Shown in pieces: positions 1 through 7,401 of a stretch of 35,342 nt of DNA. This stretch comes from Clostridiales bacterium (GTDB taxonomy: Bacteria > Bacillota > Clostridia > Oscillospirales > CAG-272). Location: assembly GCA_012800735.1 (NCBI GenBank), contig JAAZIU010000035.1, positions 1 through 35,342 of the forward strand, read 5' to 3'. The notes under the pieces are model-generated. The model searched no databases and was not told where the DNA came from. It was given only the letters and a program-made list of their open reading frames with translations. Each line of letters opens with the position of its first letter. The first letter of the stretch is position 1. A program made the position numbers and the translations under genes.

Positions 1-55
1 GTATTTGTGGGATAATTTACTTGGTTAATAGCTTTTTTCATAATACTATTATACC

Positions 56-106
56 AAAAAACAGAGCCGTTTGCACTACTTTTGTGCAATTTGGCTCTGT
101 TTTTTC
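56..106 (-). terminator. Intrinsic terminator after the zinc-ribbon gene
   Basis: The arms ACAGAGCC (61-68) and GGCTCTGT (93-100) are flanked by A and T runs, and a smaller inner stem TTGCAC/GTGCAA lies inside. Read on the minus strand, the hairpin is followed by a T run, which ends the VanZ/alpha-galactosidase operon. The symmetric A/T runs make it usable in both directions. Confidence 0.85.
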
Positions 107-153
107 GCGGGCTTTTGATACAGGCCCCGTTTATTTATTTATGTATTAATATT

Positions 154-354
154 TCAGTTGAACAGCATACAGCCCTGAACGCGGTAATACTCCACCATTT
201 CTTTCAGCCGCGGAACTTCCGTTTTAAATTTAACCGCAAGACAGTCAAAACAAAGGAAATCAGTCACAGCCCTGGAAATCAGCTTTCGCGTCAGTCCTAT
301 CTCATCCTGCGACAGCGGTTTTTTGCAAACCGAACAAAACGGAGCTTTGGGCAT
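154..354 (-). CDS. Small zinc-ribbon protein of unknown function
   Basis: This 66-residue protein has two CxxC pairs, CSVC near residues 7-10 and CFDC near 35-38, spaced as in a four-cysteine zinc ribbon. Its end (YRVQGCMLF) resembles a family of tiny hypothetical proteins that I associate with clostridia. The ATG lies only 6 bases after the alpha-galactosidase stop codon and has no convincing ribosome binding site, so it is probably translated by coupling. A terminator follows at once, so this is the last gene of the operon. The intact cysteine pairs and the operon position argue that it is real despite its size. Function is unknown. A zinc-binding nucleic-acid or protein-interaction role is only inference. 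Confidence 0.7.
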   Translation of the reverse strand: MPKAPFCSVCKKPLSQDEIGLTRKLISRAVTDFLCFDCLAVKFKTEVPRLKEMVEYYRVQGCMLFN

Positions 355-360
355 GGCGCT

Positions 361-1506
361 TTATTTGCTTTCCGGCAGCTTTACCAGTTTTGCGCGGTAG
401 AGCAAAGTGCCGTGTGATTCAACTACCGGACAGATATATTCGCTCTTTATACCGATATTCTCTCCGGTAAAAACATCCGTCATATCAAAGCCATATCCGG
501 AGGAGGCGGGAACGCCGGCGTCATAGAAGTATAGCGGAACTTTGTTTTCACGATCGCTCATGTTGAAGAAAGCGAAGGCGTATTCGTTGTTCGCGAGCAT
601 CTTTACCAATACCTTGCAGCGATTATTCCATGGGTGAGTTGTTGCTACAAAGGGAGGACGCACTTCGGGATCCTGGTTTATGGCGATAAGATCTTTATTC
701 GTCAGCAGCGCCTTTGCGGCGTCGGAGATATTCCGGACATCGCAGCCTATCATGAGCGGAGCCGAATACATACACCAGAGCACAAACTGCATCTTATATT
801 CGAGGTCGCTGCAGCCGGTATTGCCGACGTTGCCTTTGCCATACATGCCGATAGTCAGCATATCTATGTCATTAAAACAGTTTGGAGCGGAATAGCAAAG
901 GTTGTCAATCTGGCTGGCGGCTATTTCGGTAAATGACTCAAAACTGTCGTTGATGTCATAGGTGGAGCGATACATATGCGCTCCGGTTGAGCGAATCCAT
1001 TGGTGAACATTATCGACGCCCCAGTTACAGGCAGAAAACAGAATATCGCGTCCGCAGGCGCGCAGCGCCATACCCATTCTTCTGTAAAGCATCGGACCGT
1101 TTTCTGTTGCCGGCATAAAGCAGAAGTCGTACTTTAGGAAATCAACTCCGTATTCGGCAAATGTTTCGGCATCCAGATATTCATGATCGAAACTTCCGGG
1201 ATAATCAGCGCAGGTGCGGACGCCGGCGCAGGAATACATTCCGAACAGCAGCCCCTTTGAATGGATATAATCGCTTACATATTTCATTCCGTTCGGGAAT
1301 TTTTTCTTGCACGGAACAATTTTTTTGGTGACGGGATCGCGTTCGTATTCGCTCCAGCAGTCGTCGATTACCAGATACTTATATCCGGCTTCGAGCAGAC
1401 CTTTTTCGACCATCGCGTCTGCGGTTTCCATTATCACCTTTTCGTTTATCGAGGCTCCAAAGGTGTTCCAGGTGTTGAAGCCCATTGGCGGCAGCATTAC
1501 ATTCAT
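361..1506 (-). CDS. GH27 alpha-galactosidase
   Basis: This glycoside hydrolase of family 27 removes terminal alpha-linked galactose (or N-acetylgalactosamine) from oligosaccharides. The opening PPMGFNTWNTF and the stretch YLVIDDCW (about residues 44-51) are typical family motifs. The KYDFC motif carries the expected nucleophile Asp127, and NDIDML carries the expected acid/base, probably Asp215. The protein is 381 residues, normal for a bacterial single-domain enzyme, and has no signal peptide, so it should act in the cytoplasm on imported sugars. AGAGGT precedes the ATG. It follows the VanZ gene by about 50 bases under the same promoter, just downstream of the large sugar-import operon. GH27 is clear; the exact aglycone is not. 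Confidence 0.93.
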   Translation of the reverse strand: MNVMLPPMGFNTWNTFGASINEKVIMETADAMVEKGLLEAGYKYLVIDDCWSEYERDPVTKKIVPCKKKFPNGMKYVSDYIHSKGLLFGMYSCAGVRTCADYPGSFDHEYLDAETFAEYGVDFLKYDFCFMPATENGPMLYRRMGMALRACGRDILFSACNWGVDNVHQWIRSTGAHMYRSTYDINDSFESFTEIAASQIDNLCYSAPNCFNDIDMLTIGMYGKGNVGNTGCSDLEYKMQFVLWCMYSAPLMIGCDVRNISDAAKALLTNKDLIAINQDPEVRPPFVATTHPWNNRCKVLVKMLANNEYAFAFFNMSDRENKVPLYFYDAGVPASSGYGFDMTDVFTGENIGIKSEYICPVVESHGTLLYRAKLVKLPESK

Positions 1507-1557
1507 AATTTTACCTCTTTTATTTAGATTAATTCAGGGAGCTTTGTTATATTAAAA

Positions 1558-2055
1558 TCATTCATTTAAAACCAGCACAATAACTGCAAAGATCAGGAAA
1601 AGCAGCGTTGCCGCCGCGGCGATAATCCTCAATACGCTTTCAAGCCGCGAGCGGTTTTTGAATATCTGCGTAAGAAGCGCGAATATCAATACTCCCAACG
1701 CAGTACCCGCGGTATTTGTTATAAGGTCGGTTATATCGGTTACTCCGACACCGAGGACATATTGTAACAATTCCAATACCGCGCTGAGACAGAAACCGGA
1801 AAGGATTGATGTTAAAGGTTTAACTCCAAGCAGACCGAGATACAGCCCGAGCGGGACGAAGATAAGCACATTATCTCTGACCTCGGCGAAATGACCTGAG
1901 GTTTCGATGTCATAGTGAAACGGAATCAGGTTTATTCCGCGCAGATATCCTATATTCAAACGGAAATCAAGCTTAAACAGGATGATCCATATCAACACCA
2001 GGAGATAAACCGAAAGAAGGATGATTGTAAATGTTTTCTTATTCTTTTCTGTCAA
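1558..2055 (-). CDS. VanZ-family membrane protein
   Basis: This 165-residue integral membrane protein has about four or five hydrophobic segments. It shows the VanZ-like signature: NLIPF near residue 42, RDN...FVPLG near 61-70, and E..Q....D..DL..N..G in the middle. The founding VanZ gives low teicoplanin resistance, but most chromosomal relatives have no assigned role and nothing here links this one to glycopeptides. The start is TTG at 2053-2055, supported by GGAGG five bases upstream (2061-2065). A near-perfect promoter at 2091-2119 drives it, with the alpha-galactosidase and zinc-ribbon genes downstream. Confidence 0.88.
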   Translation of the reverse strand: MTEKNKKTFTIILLSVYLLVLIWIILFKLDFRLNIGYLRGINLIPFHYDIETSGHFAEVRDNVLIFVPLGLYLGLLGVKPLTSILSGFCLSAVLELLQYVLGVGVTDITDLITNTAGTALGVLIFALLTQIFKNRSRLESVLRIIAAAATLLFLIFAVIVLVLNE

Positions 2056-2090
2056 AACAGCCTCCGTATGTAAGATTAATCAACGGATAA

Positions 2091-2119
2091 ATTATATCAC
2101 CCGCTTCCCTGTTTGTCAA
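2091..2119 (-). promoter_or_regulatory. Sigma-A promoter of the VanZ/alpha-galactosidase operon
   Basis: On the minus strand TTGACA (2114-2119) is separated by 17 bases from TATAAT (2091-2096), with TGA just before the -10 box. Both hexamers are perfect consensus. It lies about 40 bases upstream of the TTG start of the VanZ gene. Confidence 0.9.
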
Positions 2120-2149
2120 GTATTTTATTGCGCGATTTGCCGCATAAAG

Positions 2150-2182
2150 CAATAAAGGCACGGCTCCGGCCGTGCCTTTATA
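2150..2182 (-). terminator. Terminator of the seven-gene sugar-import operon
   Basis: A ten-base-pair stem AAAGGCACGG (2154-2163) / CCGTGCCTTT (2170-2179) lies just past the last permease gene. On the minus strand the stem ends in a T-rich run (TTTATTGCTTTAT). It separates the import operon from the VanZ promoter. Confidence 0.85.
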
Positions 2183-2189
2183 TTTTGGT

Positions 2190-3272
2190 TTATTCTGCGG
2201 TGAGTCCCGAACGCTCAATTCCCTGAACAAGGAACTGCTGACCGAACAGGTAAACGATTATCAGCGGAGCTATAATCATTAGACCGCAGGTATTTCTTAT
2301 AGCCGCAACATACAGGTTCTGACCTGCGTATTGTGTATCGAGTGACTTGGGAACCGCGACTACGTCAGGCATCAGCTTTATTCCTTCGGTGGTAAAGAAA
2401 ATCTCTGTGTAGAAGTTATCTGTCCACTGCCATGCAAATGCAAAGAGGAATATCGTGATCATCATCGTAAATGAGTTCGGGATGATGATTGCCCAGAAGG
2501 TGCGGTAAACCGAATAGCCGTCGATGTAGGCAGACTCTTCAAGCTCGTTCGGGAAGCCTTTGAAGAACTGACGCATCATGAAGATGTAAAGTCCGTTCTT
2601 AAAGGCGAGTCCGCCGAGAGAGAGGAGCGCCAGCGGCCAGTAAGAGTTGTTAAGGTTGAGCGAGGTAAACGGGAGAATCTTTGGCAGGTGTCCCAACACC
2701 TTGCCGAACAGCTTGATATCGCCGCCGCCAAGGAGGTTAAAGATGCCGAAGATATCGAAGTAGCGGAACTTCATGAACATTGAAAGCTGAAGCGTCTGAT
2801 GCGGTACTACCATAGTAAATACTACTATGAAGAATAGCAGCTTATTGCCCTTGAAGTTAAATTTTGCAAATCCGTAGCCGATTATCGAACAAATCAACGT
2901 TTGAGTAAAGCCGCAGAACACAGACAAAATTGTTGTGTTAAACAAGGCTTGTAAGTAATAGTTATCGTTGATAATCGCCCGGTAGGTATCAAGTGTCGGA
3001 TATCGCGGAATTAACTTTACCGTAACGTCGACGAAGTCGTTCCGGCTCATGAATGAGGAGGAAATCTTCGCGAAGAAAGGGTAAAGGATTACATAGGAGA
3101 TACCGATAAGAAATACGGTTCGGAAGATAACGAAAATTGTGTGACCGAGGAAACCGACGTTAAGATACTTGATCTTCCATCTTTCCCATCTTGACGTTTT
3201 CACATAGTTCGTGTTATAGACTTCCTTATCTCTCCTGCGGACCTTGGTATCGGAGGCAGCTGTGTTATTCAT
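2190..3272 (-). CDS. Carbohydrate ABC transporter permease (MalG/LplC type), second pair
   Basis: This is an inner-membrane channel subunit of a CUT1-type sugar importer. It has about six transmembrane segments. The EAA loop that contacts the ATPase reads EESAYIDGYSVYRTFWAIIIP. At 360 residues it is longer than the usual 275-300. The surplus is a central insert around residues 165-220 rich in Gly, Phe and Leu, plus an N-terminal cytoplasmic extension. The ribosome binding site AAAGGAGG (3281-3288) overlaps the stop codon of the preceding permease gene, so the two are translationally coupled and probably form a heterodimer. It is the last gene of the operon. No ATPase is encoded here, so a shared MsmX-like ATPase elsewhere is inferred. 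Confidence 0.92.
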   Translation of the reverse strand: MNNTAASDTKVRRRDKEVYNTNYVKTSRWERWKIKYLNVGFLGHTIFVIFRTVFLIGISYVILYPFFAKISSSFMSRNDFVDVTVKLIPRYPTLDTYRAIINDNYYLQALFNTTILSVFCGFTQTLICSIIGYGFAKFNFKGNKLLFFIVVFTMVVPHQTLQLSMFMKFRYFDIFGIFNLLGGGDIKLFGKVLGHLPKILPFTSLNLNNSYWPLALLSLGGLAFKNGLYIFMMRQFFKGFPNELEESAYIDGYSVYRTFWAIIIPNSFTMMITIFLFAFAWQWTDNFYTEIFFTTEGIKLMPDVVAVPKSLDTQYAGQNLYVAAIRNTCGLMIIAPLIIVYLFGQQFLVQGIERSGLTAE

Positions 3273-3286
3273 TTTTCATTCCTCCT

Positions 3287-4252
3287 TTAATCGCGTCTCT
3301 GGTAGAAGATGTAACCGGAAATCACTGCAGCTATCGCGGCGACAATCAGGATAACTATAAGGAAGTATATCCATGACATCGCGGAGCTGACGACGTTTCC
3401 TCCGGCCTGGTTATATACATCGGCGATGTATGTCATAACCCGGTTGGTTGAGCTTGTGAAGCTGTCGATGACAGTATAGACGGTGTTAACGAGTATCATA
3501 GGTGATACCATCGGGAAAGTGATCTTCCAGAAAGTTTCCCAGGTGGTCGCGCCGTCTATTGCGCAGGATTCGTAAATTGCGGGATTTATCGACTGAAGAC
3601 CGGCCAGGAATACAAGCATCTGAACACCGGAGCGGTTGATTATGTTATAGATGTTGTTAATCATCTGTGTAACATATGAAACCATGCCGCCGCCGATTTT
3701 CATCGTCTGGAACAGCCAGCTGATATCAGTCATTGAGACTATCTCGGTTACTGCGCTGTTTTCGGTTCCGGTTTCAATCGTTTCCGAGGTGTTCTCCATG
3801 TATTCAAGCAGGGTGTTGCCCTCGTCGATACGAGCGACAAGACCGGTGTTGAGTATGACCGGGATGAAGAATATGGCGCGGAACGCGGCGCGTCCAAACA
3901 TATCCTGGTTCAAAAGAACCGCCATGAACAGAGAGAAGATGACTATTGCCGGTATATCAAACATTAGCTGCTGAACACCGGATGTCAATGTCTGTACAAA
4001 GCTCGGGTCAACGAAGAGGGCTTCCTGATAGTTCTCCCAGCCTACGAAGGTAAGGCTGTAGCCTCCGCCCTGCAGGATGTTGATCTTGTTGAAGCTGTAC
4101 TTAATTGAGTCGATTACAATAGGAATGTAAATGATTACAAGTCCGATTATAAACGGCATTACAAATACCCAGCCGGCGCGCGCTTTGCGCGCTACCAGCG
4201 AGGCGCCCCTTCTCTTCTTTTTCGGGGCAGCGGCAGATACAGTTTTATTCAT
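3287..4252 (-). CDS. Carbohydrate ABC transporter permease (LplB/UgpA type), second pair
   Basis: This is the partner permease of the second pair, 321 residues with about six transmembrane segments. The EAA motif YESCAIDGATTWETFWKITFP is canonical. The N-terminus is basic (PKKKRRG), typical of a cytoplasmic start. Residues about 140-185 form an extracellular loop rich in Glu and Thr (RIDEGNTLLEYMENTSETIE), longer than in MalF-like minimal permeases and possibly the surface that meets the binding protein. It follows the DUF5696 gene by about 20 bases and precedes the other permease by 14. Substrate cannot be read from sequence. Confidence 0.92.
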   Translation of the reverse strand: MNKTVSAAAPKKKRRGASLVARKARAGWVFVMPFIIGLVIIYIPIVIDSIKYSFNKINILQGGGYSLTFVGWENYQEALFVDPSFVQTLTSGVQQLMFDIPAIVIFSLFMAVLLNQDMFGRAAFRAIFFIPVILNTGLVARIDEGNTLLEYMENTSETIETGTENSAVTEIVSMTDISWLFQTMKIGGGMVSYVTQMINNIYNIINRSGVQMLVFLAGLQSINPAIYESCAIDGATTWETFWKITFPMVSPMILVNTVYTVIDSFTSSTNRVMTYIADVYNQAGGNVVSSAMSWIYFLIVILIVAAIAAVISGYIFYQRRD

Positions 4253-4273
4253 TGGTAAATCCGTGCTCCTTCC

Positions 4274-7200
4274 TCATCCTATTCGAATGAACTGCAGAGC
4301 GTCGATGGTCTGACCTTCAACCGAAACTTTAAAGCTGTTGAAGTTGAGGTAGAAGACAACGCCGTTGGAGTAGCTAACCTTTGCAATGGTTCCGAGAGCG
4401 GTGGTGTATTTAGTCTTTTCATATTCCTTCGGAGCTTCGGCTTCTTCTTCTGCGGCTTCGGCTTCATCGGCAGCTGCTTCATCGTCAGTCGCGGCTTCAT
4501 CGGTCGCGGCAGCGGCGGCTTCGGCTTCAGCTGCAGCAGCTTCAGCCTCAAGGTCTATGCCCAGCTCGGCAGCTTCTTCAGCGGCTTTACGCTCCTTGAG
4601 AGCGGCGGCTCTTGCAGCTTTTTCTTCCTTCTTCGCGAGAGCTTCGGCTTCTTCCTGAGCTAAGAGCTCGGCTTCGGCTTTGTCTGCGGCAATCTCGTCG
4701 TCTGTCGGGATGCGCTCGCCGTAAAGAAATTCGCAGCTGTCGATAGTCGCGCTCTGGCAATCCTTAAGAGCGTCATTCAGAATATTGTAATATTTTATAA
4801 GGTCGTCGAACCAGATTTCATAAGATACCGAATAGTATCTTGAAAGACGCCAGTCCTCTTTCAGCTTCTCTATATTCTGATAGCTAAGCAGGAAGTAGGG
4901 CGACGCGCCGCTCTGGATTATCTTCAGCAGTTCGTATCTGATATCGCCGGCTTCGTTTGTCGGAGTTCCGGCATACTGAACGAAACTGTGGAGCACCATG
5001 CCCATGAACGGTACCGACTGGCTCGAGTAGTAATACAGCGAGCTGTCAAGAGACATATTGAGGATATGGTCGGCATATTTCAGAGCGTATGCGTTTCCGC
5101 AGTCGAGCATGATAGAGCCGTAATCGGCCTTTATCTTGTCGAAGAGGTCTATGGTGAATTCTCTTGCGTCTTCGCGGTTGTACGGATCCTTCTTATCGAA
5201 ATCAGAGTTCAAGTCGGATCCAAGCGTTGAGATTGAGACTCCCATGTGATTTAACTTGCCGAACGAGTTGTTAAACTTCTCGTAAAGCTTGGTATACACG
5301 GAGGGAGAAATCGCAACCATCCAGGTTCTGCGGAAGGTTTGTTCAACGGAGTCATAACGACGTTTGGTGGTGTAGCGGTTATCAATGGTCTTTATGGCGT
5401 GAGAACGGTGGCTGAAGCCGTCAAAAAGACGTGTGCCGGAAACATAAGCCAGGTCGAAATCAGGATAAACCGAAATCCCCTTGGATTTGGCGTAATCAAT
5501 CAATTCGTTGAAGCCTCTGTTTCCGCCCGCTTTTCTTTCAAACTTAACGCGGGTTGGAATGGTGCTTTGCATACCGCCGTTGTAATATCCGGTGAGACGA
5601 TAGATGACGTTCTTTATGCCGGAAGAGGCTAACTCATCTGTCATCGTCTGGATATCTTCGAAAGTGGTGAGCGGGGTCTTAACCATTACCGGTATCGAGA
5701 GTATCGTTTGTCTTGTGTCGATTATACCGAAGGTTTCAAGATAGAGCGGAATATCTCCGGAAGTCTTGGCGGCATCGAGCGGCACGAGATCGCCCTTTTC
5801 TACAAGGTAATCGCGGTAAGCTTTAGCCATGCCTTCCCAGGTAACCGGATAATAATCCGTGATGTTATTTTCTTTTGCCTTGTTTTCGTCGGTCAGCATA
5901 ATATACTTGATTCTGTAAGAACCGGTATATTTACGCTTGGAAACGACAGTCCAGGTTGCGTTCTGTCCGACCGAGATTGATTCGGCTAAGTTATAGCTGT
6001 CCTTCGGACGCGGATAGAACTGGGTATAAACCGTTGCGTATTTATGGAGCGCGCCGCCGTGAGAGGTGGTGATATTTGCCATGGCGTCGCCCTCGGTAAT
6101 AATTGCGAGGTATCCGTGGTCTTCATCGAGCGAAGCTTCGTTGTCGACTTCGATTTCGACCTCTTTGCCGGTGTCATCGACGGACATCTCGGTGGTTTTG
6201 TACTTCACCGTGCCTCTGGCGTTTTCAACAACGCCGTATACGGGAAGTCTCATCGGTTGCTGATGCGCGCCGCTGATTTCGTGATAGGCAAAGTCCTGAC
6301 CGTAGATCTTTCCGGAAATCGTCAGGTTTTTACCGGCAAAATCTTCAAATCTTACAATCGAGCCGGATCCGTCCGGAATAAAGGTATATCCTTTATTCAG
6401 ATATGAGCCGCAGCCGATGTAAGGCAGGAACTGGATGTATGTGAGCTGGTAGTTTGTTTCGTTGAAACGTATTCCGTTAGCCGGAAGTCTTACCTCGAGA
6501 CCGTCGTCCTGGAGCCGATATTCAAGCGCAAGTTTGAACATCGCGGGAGCGGTGTCAGAGGAGGTAAACTCAGTCATCTGATGGTCGTAGTCGAGCTCTG
6601 AATAAGAATACTGGGTGCAGTATGTCTTAACATAAGACTCGATGAGGTTGATCTCACGCTGTGAAGCGTAGGGGTCAAAGACATATACGGCCATCTTCAT
6701 GGTAATCGGGAAGGTAGCCTGAAGCTCTTTGATACCGCGGACTGTCAGCTTCGGGTCAGCCGGGTCCTTTAAAGTATAGAACGCGCTGATTTTCTTAAGA
6801 GCGGTTTCGTCGGTAATCAAGGAAAGAATCTGTTCCTCGAAACGGGACTTTTCGATAAGTCTCGGAACGAGCGAACGGGTTTCTTCTTTACCTATCGTAT
6901 ATTCGACGCGGATACCGTTCTTAATATTCTTTACATAAATCTGCTCTCTCTTGGCAGCTTCGATGTAAGAATAGTAGTTCTTTTCCTGATCGTTGTCGGT
7001 ATACTTTATGATAACCTGTGAGAGCAGCTGAGACTTTGTATCGTCCGATCCGGTTGTAGTGGCTACGTCATAGGGGTTTGTGAAGAGGATCTGGCCGCTC
7101 TTCTTGTTCTTAAGGGCGACCTCTCCGGAATAATCTTCATAGTAAAGCTCGTAGTTGTCGTTGCTCTGTTTGAGCTGCATTGCTTCAAGCTTTTGTTCCG

Positions 7201-7375
7201 GAGTATTATACACTTCGGTATAATAGTCGATTATCTTCCTTGCCTCTTCTTCCTCGCCTTTCTTGGCTGCGGCGTAAACCGGCAGCATTCCTACGGAGCT
7301 GAATACTCCGACAACGGAAATCACGGAAAGGAGGCCGGATACCAATTTTATGAATTTATTTTTCATATCAGTCAT
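4274..7375 (-). CDS. Secreted DUF5696-family protein with Ala/Glu-rich insert
   Basis: This 1033-residue protein begins with a signal peptide (hydrophobic residues about 11-35, ending VYAAA) and has no lipobox cysteine. The body resembles the DUF5696 family found beside sugar ABC genes in Firmicutes. Residues about 560-850 have the strand/helix rhythm of a TIM-barrel glycosidase fold (IYRLTGYYNGG, SVYPDFDLAYVS, IMLDCGN), but I cannot name catalytic residues. Residues about 885-983 are low-complexity Ala/Glu/Asp/Lys and interrupt the C-terminal domain, which resumes with KYTTALGTIAKVSYSNGV. The ATG at 7375 has AGGAGA six bases upstream. It lies between the Yip1-type gene and the second permease pair. 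A surface polysaccharide-processing or binding role is inference. Confidence 0.82.
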   Translation of the reverse strand: MTDMKNKFIKLVSGLLSVISVVGVFSSVGMLPVYAAAKKGEEEEARKIIDYYTEVYNTPEQKLEAMQLKQSNDNYELYYEDYSGEVALKNKKSGQILFTNPYDVATTTGSDDTKSQLLSQVIIKYTDNDQEKNYYSYIEAAKREQIYVKNIKNGIRVEYTIGKEETRSLVPRLIEKSRFEEQILSLITDETALKKISAFYTLKDPADPKLTVRGIKELQATFPITMKMAVYVFDPYASQREINLIESYVKTYCTQYSYSELDYDHQMTEFTSSDTAPAMFKLALEYRLQDDGLEVRLPANGIRFNETNYQLTYIQFLPYIGCGSYLNKGYTFIPDGSGSIVRFEDFAGKNLTISGKIYGQDFAYHEISGAHQQPMRLPVYGVVENARGTVKYKTTEMSVDDTGKEVEIEVDNEASLDEDHGYLAIITEGDAMANITTSHGGALHKYATVYTQFYPRPKDSYNLAESISVGQNATWTVVSKRKYTGSYRIKYIMLTDENKAKENNITDYYPVTWEGMAKAYRDYLVEKGDLVPLDAAKTSGDIPLYLETFGIIDTRQTILSIPVMVKTPLTTFEDIQTMTDELASSGIKNVIYRLTGYYNGGMQSTIPTRVKFERKAGGNRGFNELIDYAKSKGISVYPDFDLAYVSGTRLFDGFSHRSHAIKTIDNRYTTKRRYDSVEQTFRRTWMVAISPSVYTKLYEKFNNSFGKLNHMGVSISTLGSDLNSDFDKKDPYNREDAREFTIDLFDKIKADYGSIMLDCGNAYALKYADHILNMSLDSSLYYYSSQSVPFMGMVLHSFVQYAGTPTNEAGDIRYELLKIIQSGASPYFLLSYQNIEKLKEDWRLSRYYSVSYEIWFDDLIKYYNILNDALKDCQSATIDSCEFLYGERIPTDDEIAADKAEAELLAQEEAEALAKKEEKAARAAALKERKAAEEAAELGIDLEAEAAAAEAEAAAAATDEAATDDEAAADEAEAAEEEAEAPKEYEKTKYTTALGTIAKVSYSNGVVFYLNFNSFKVSVEGQTIDALQFIRIG

Positions 7376-7401
7376 AATATTTCTCCTGTTTCTTTCCGTA
7401 T

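Noticed and set aside
1-41. Possible start of a minus-strand gene (ATG at 39-41, reading MKKAINQ...) running off the window.
   Set aside because: There is no ribosome binding site, only about 13 codons are visible, and the TATAAT just upstream lacks a good -35 box.
1558-2055. Calling the VanZ-like gene a glycopeptide resistance gene.
   Set aside because: No other van genes are nearby and most VanZ-family proteins have no link to resistance.
4386-4658. Ser/Ala-rich plus-strand open frame.
   Set aside because: It is the antisense of the Ala/Glu-rich tract in the DUF5696 gene, so its composition is a by-product.
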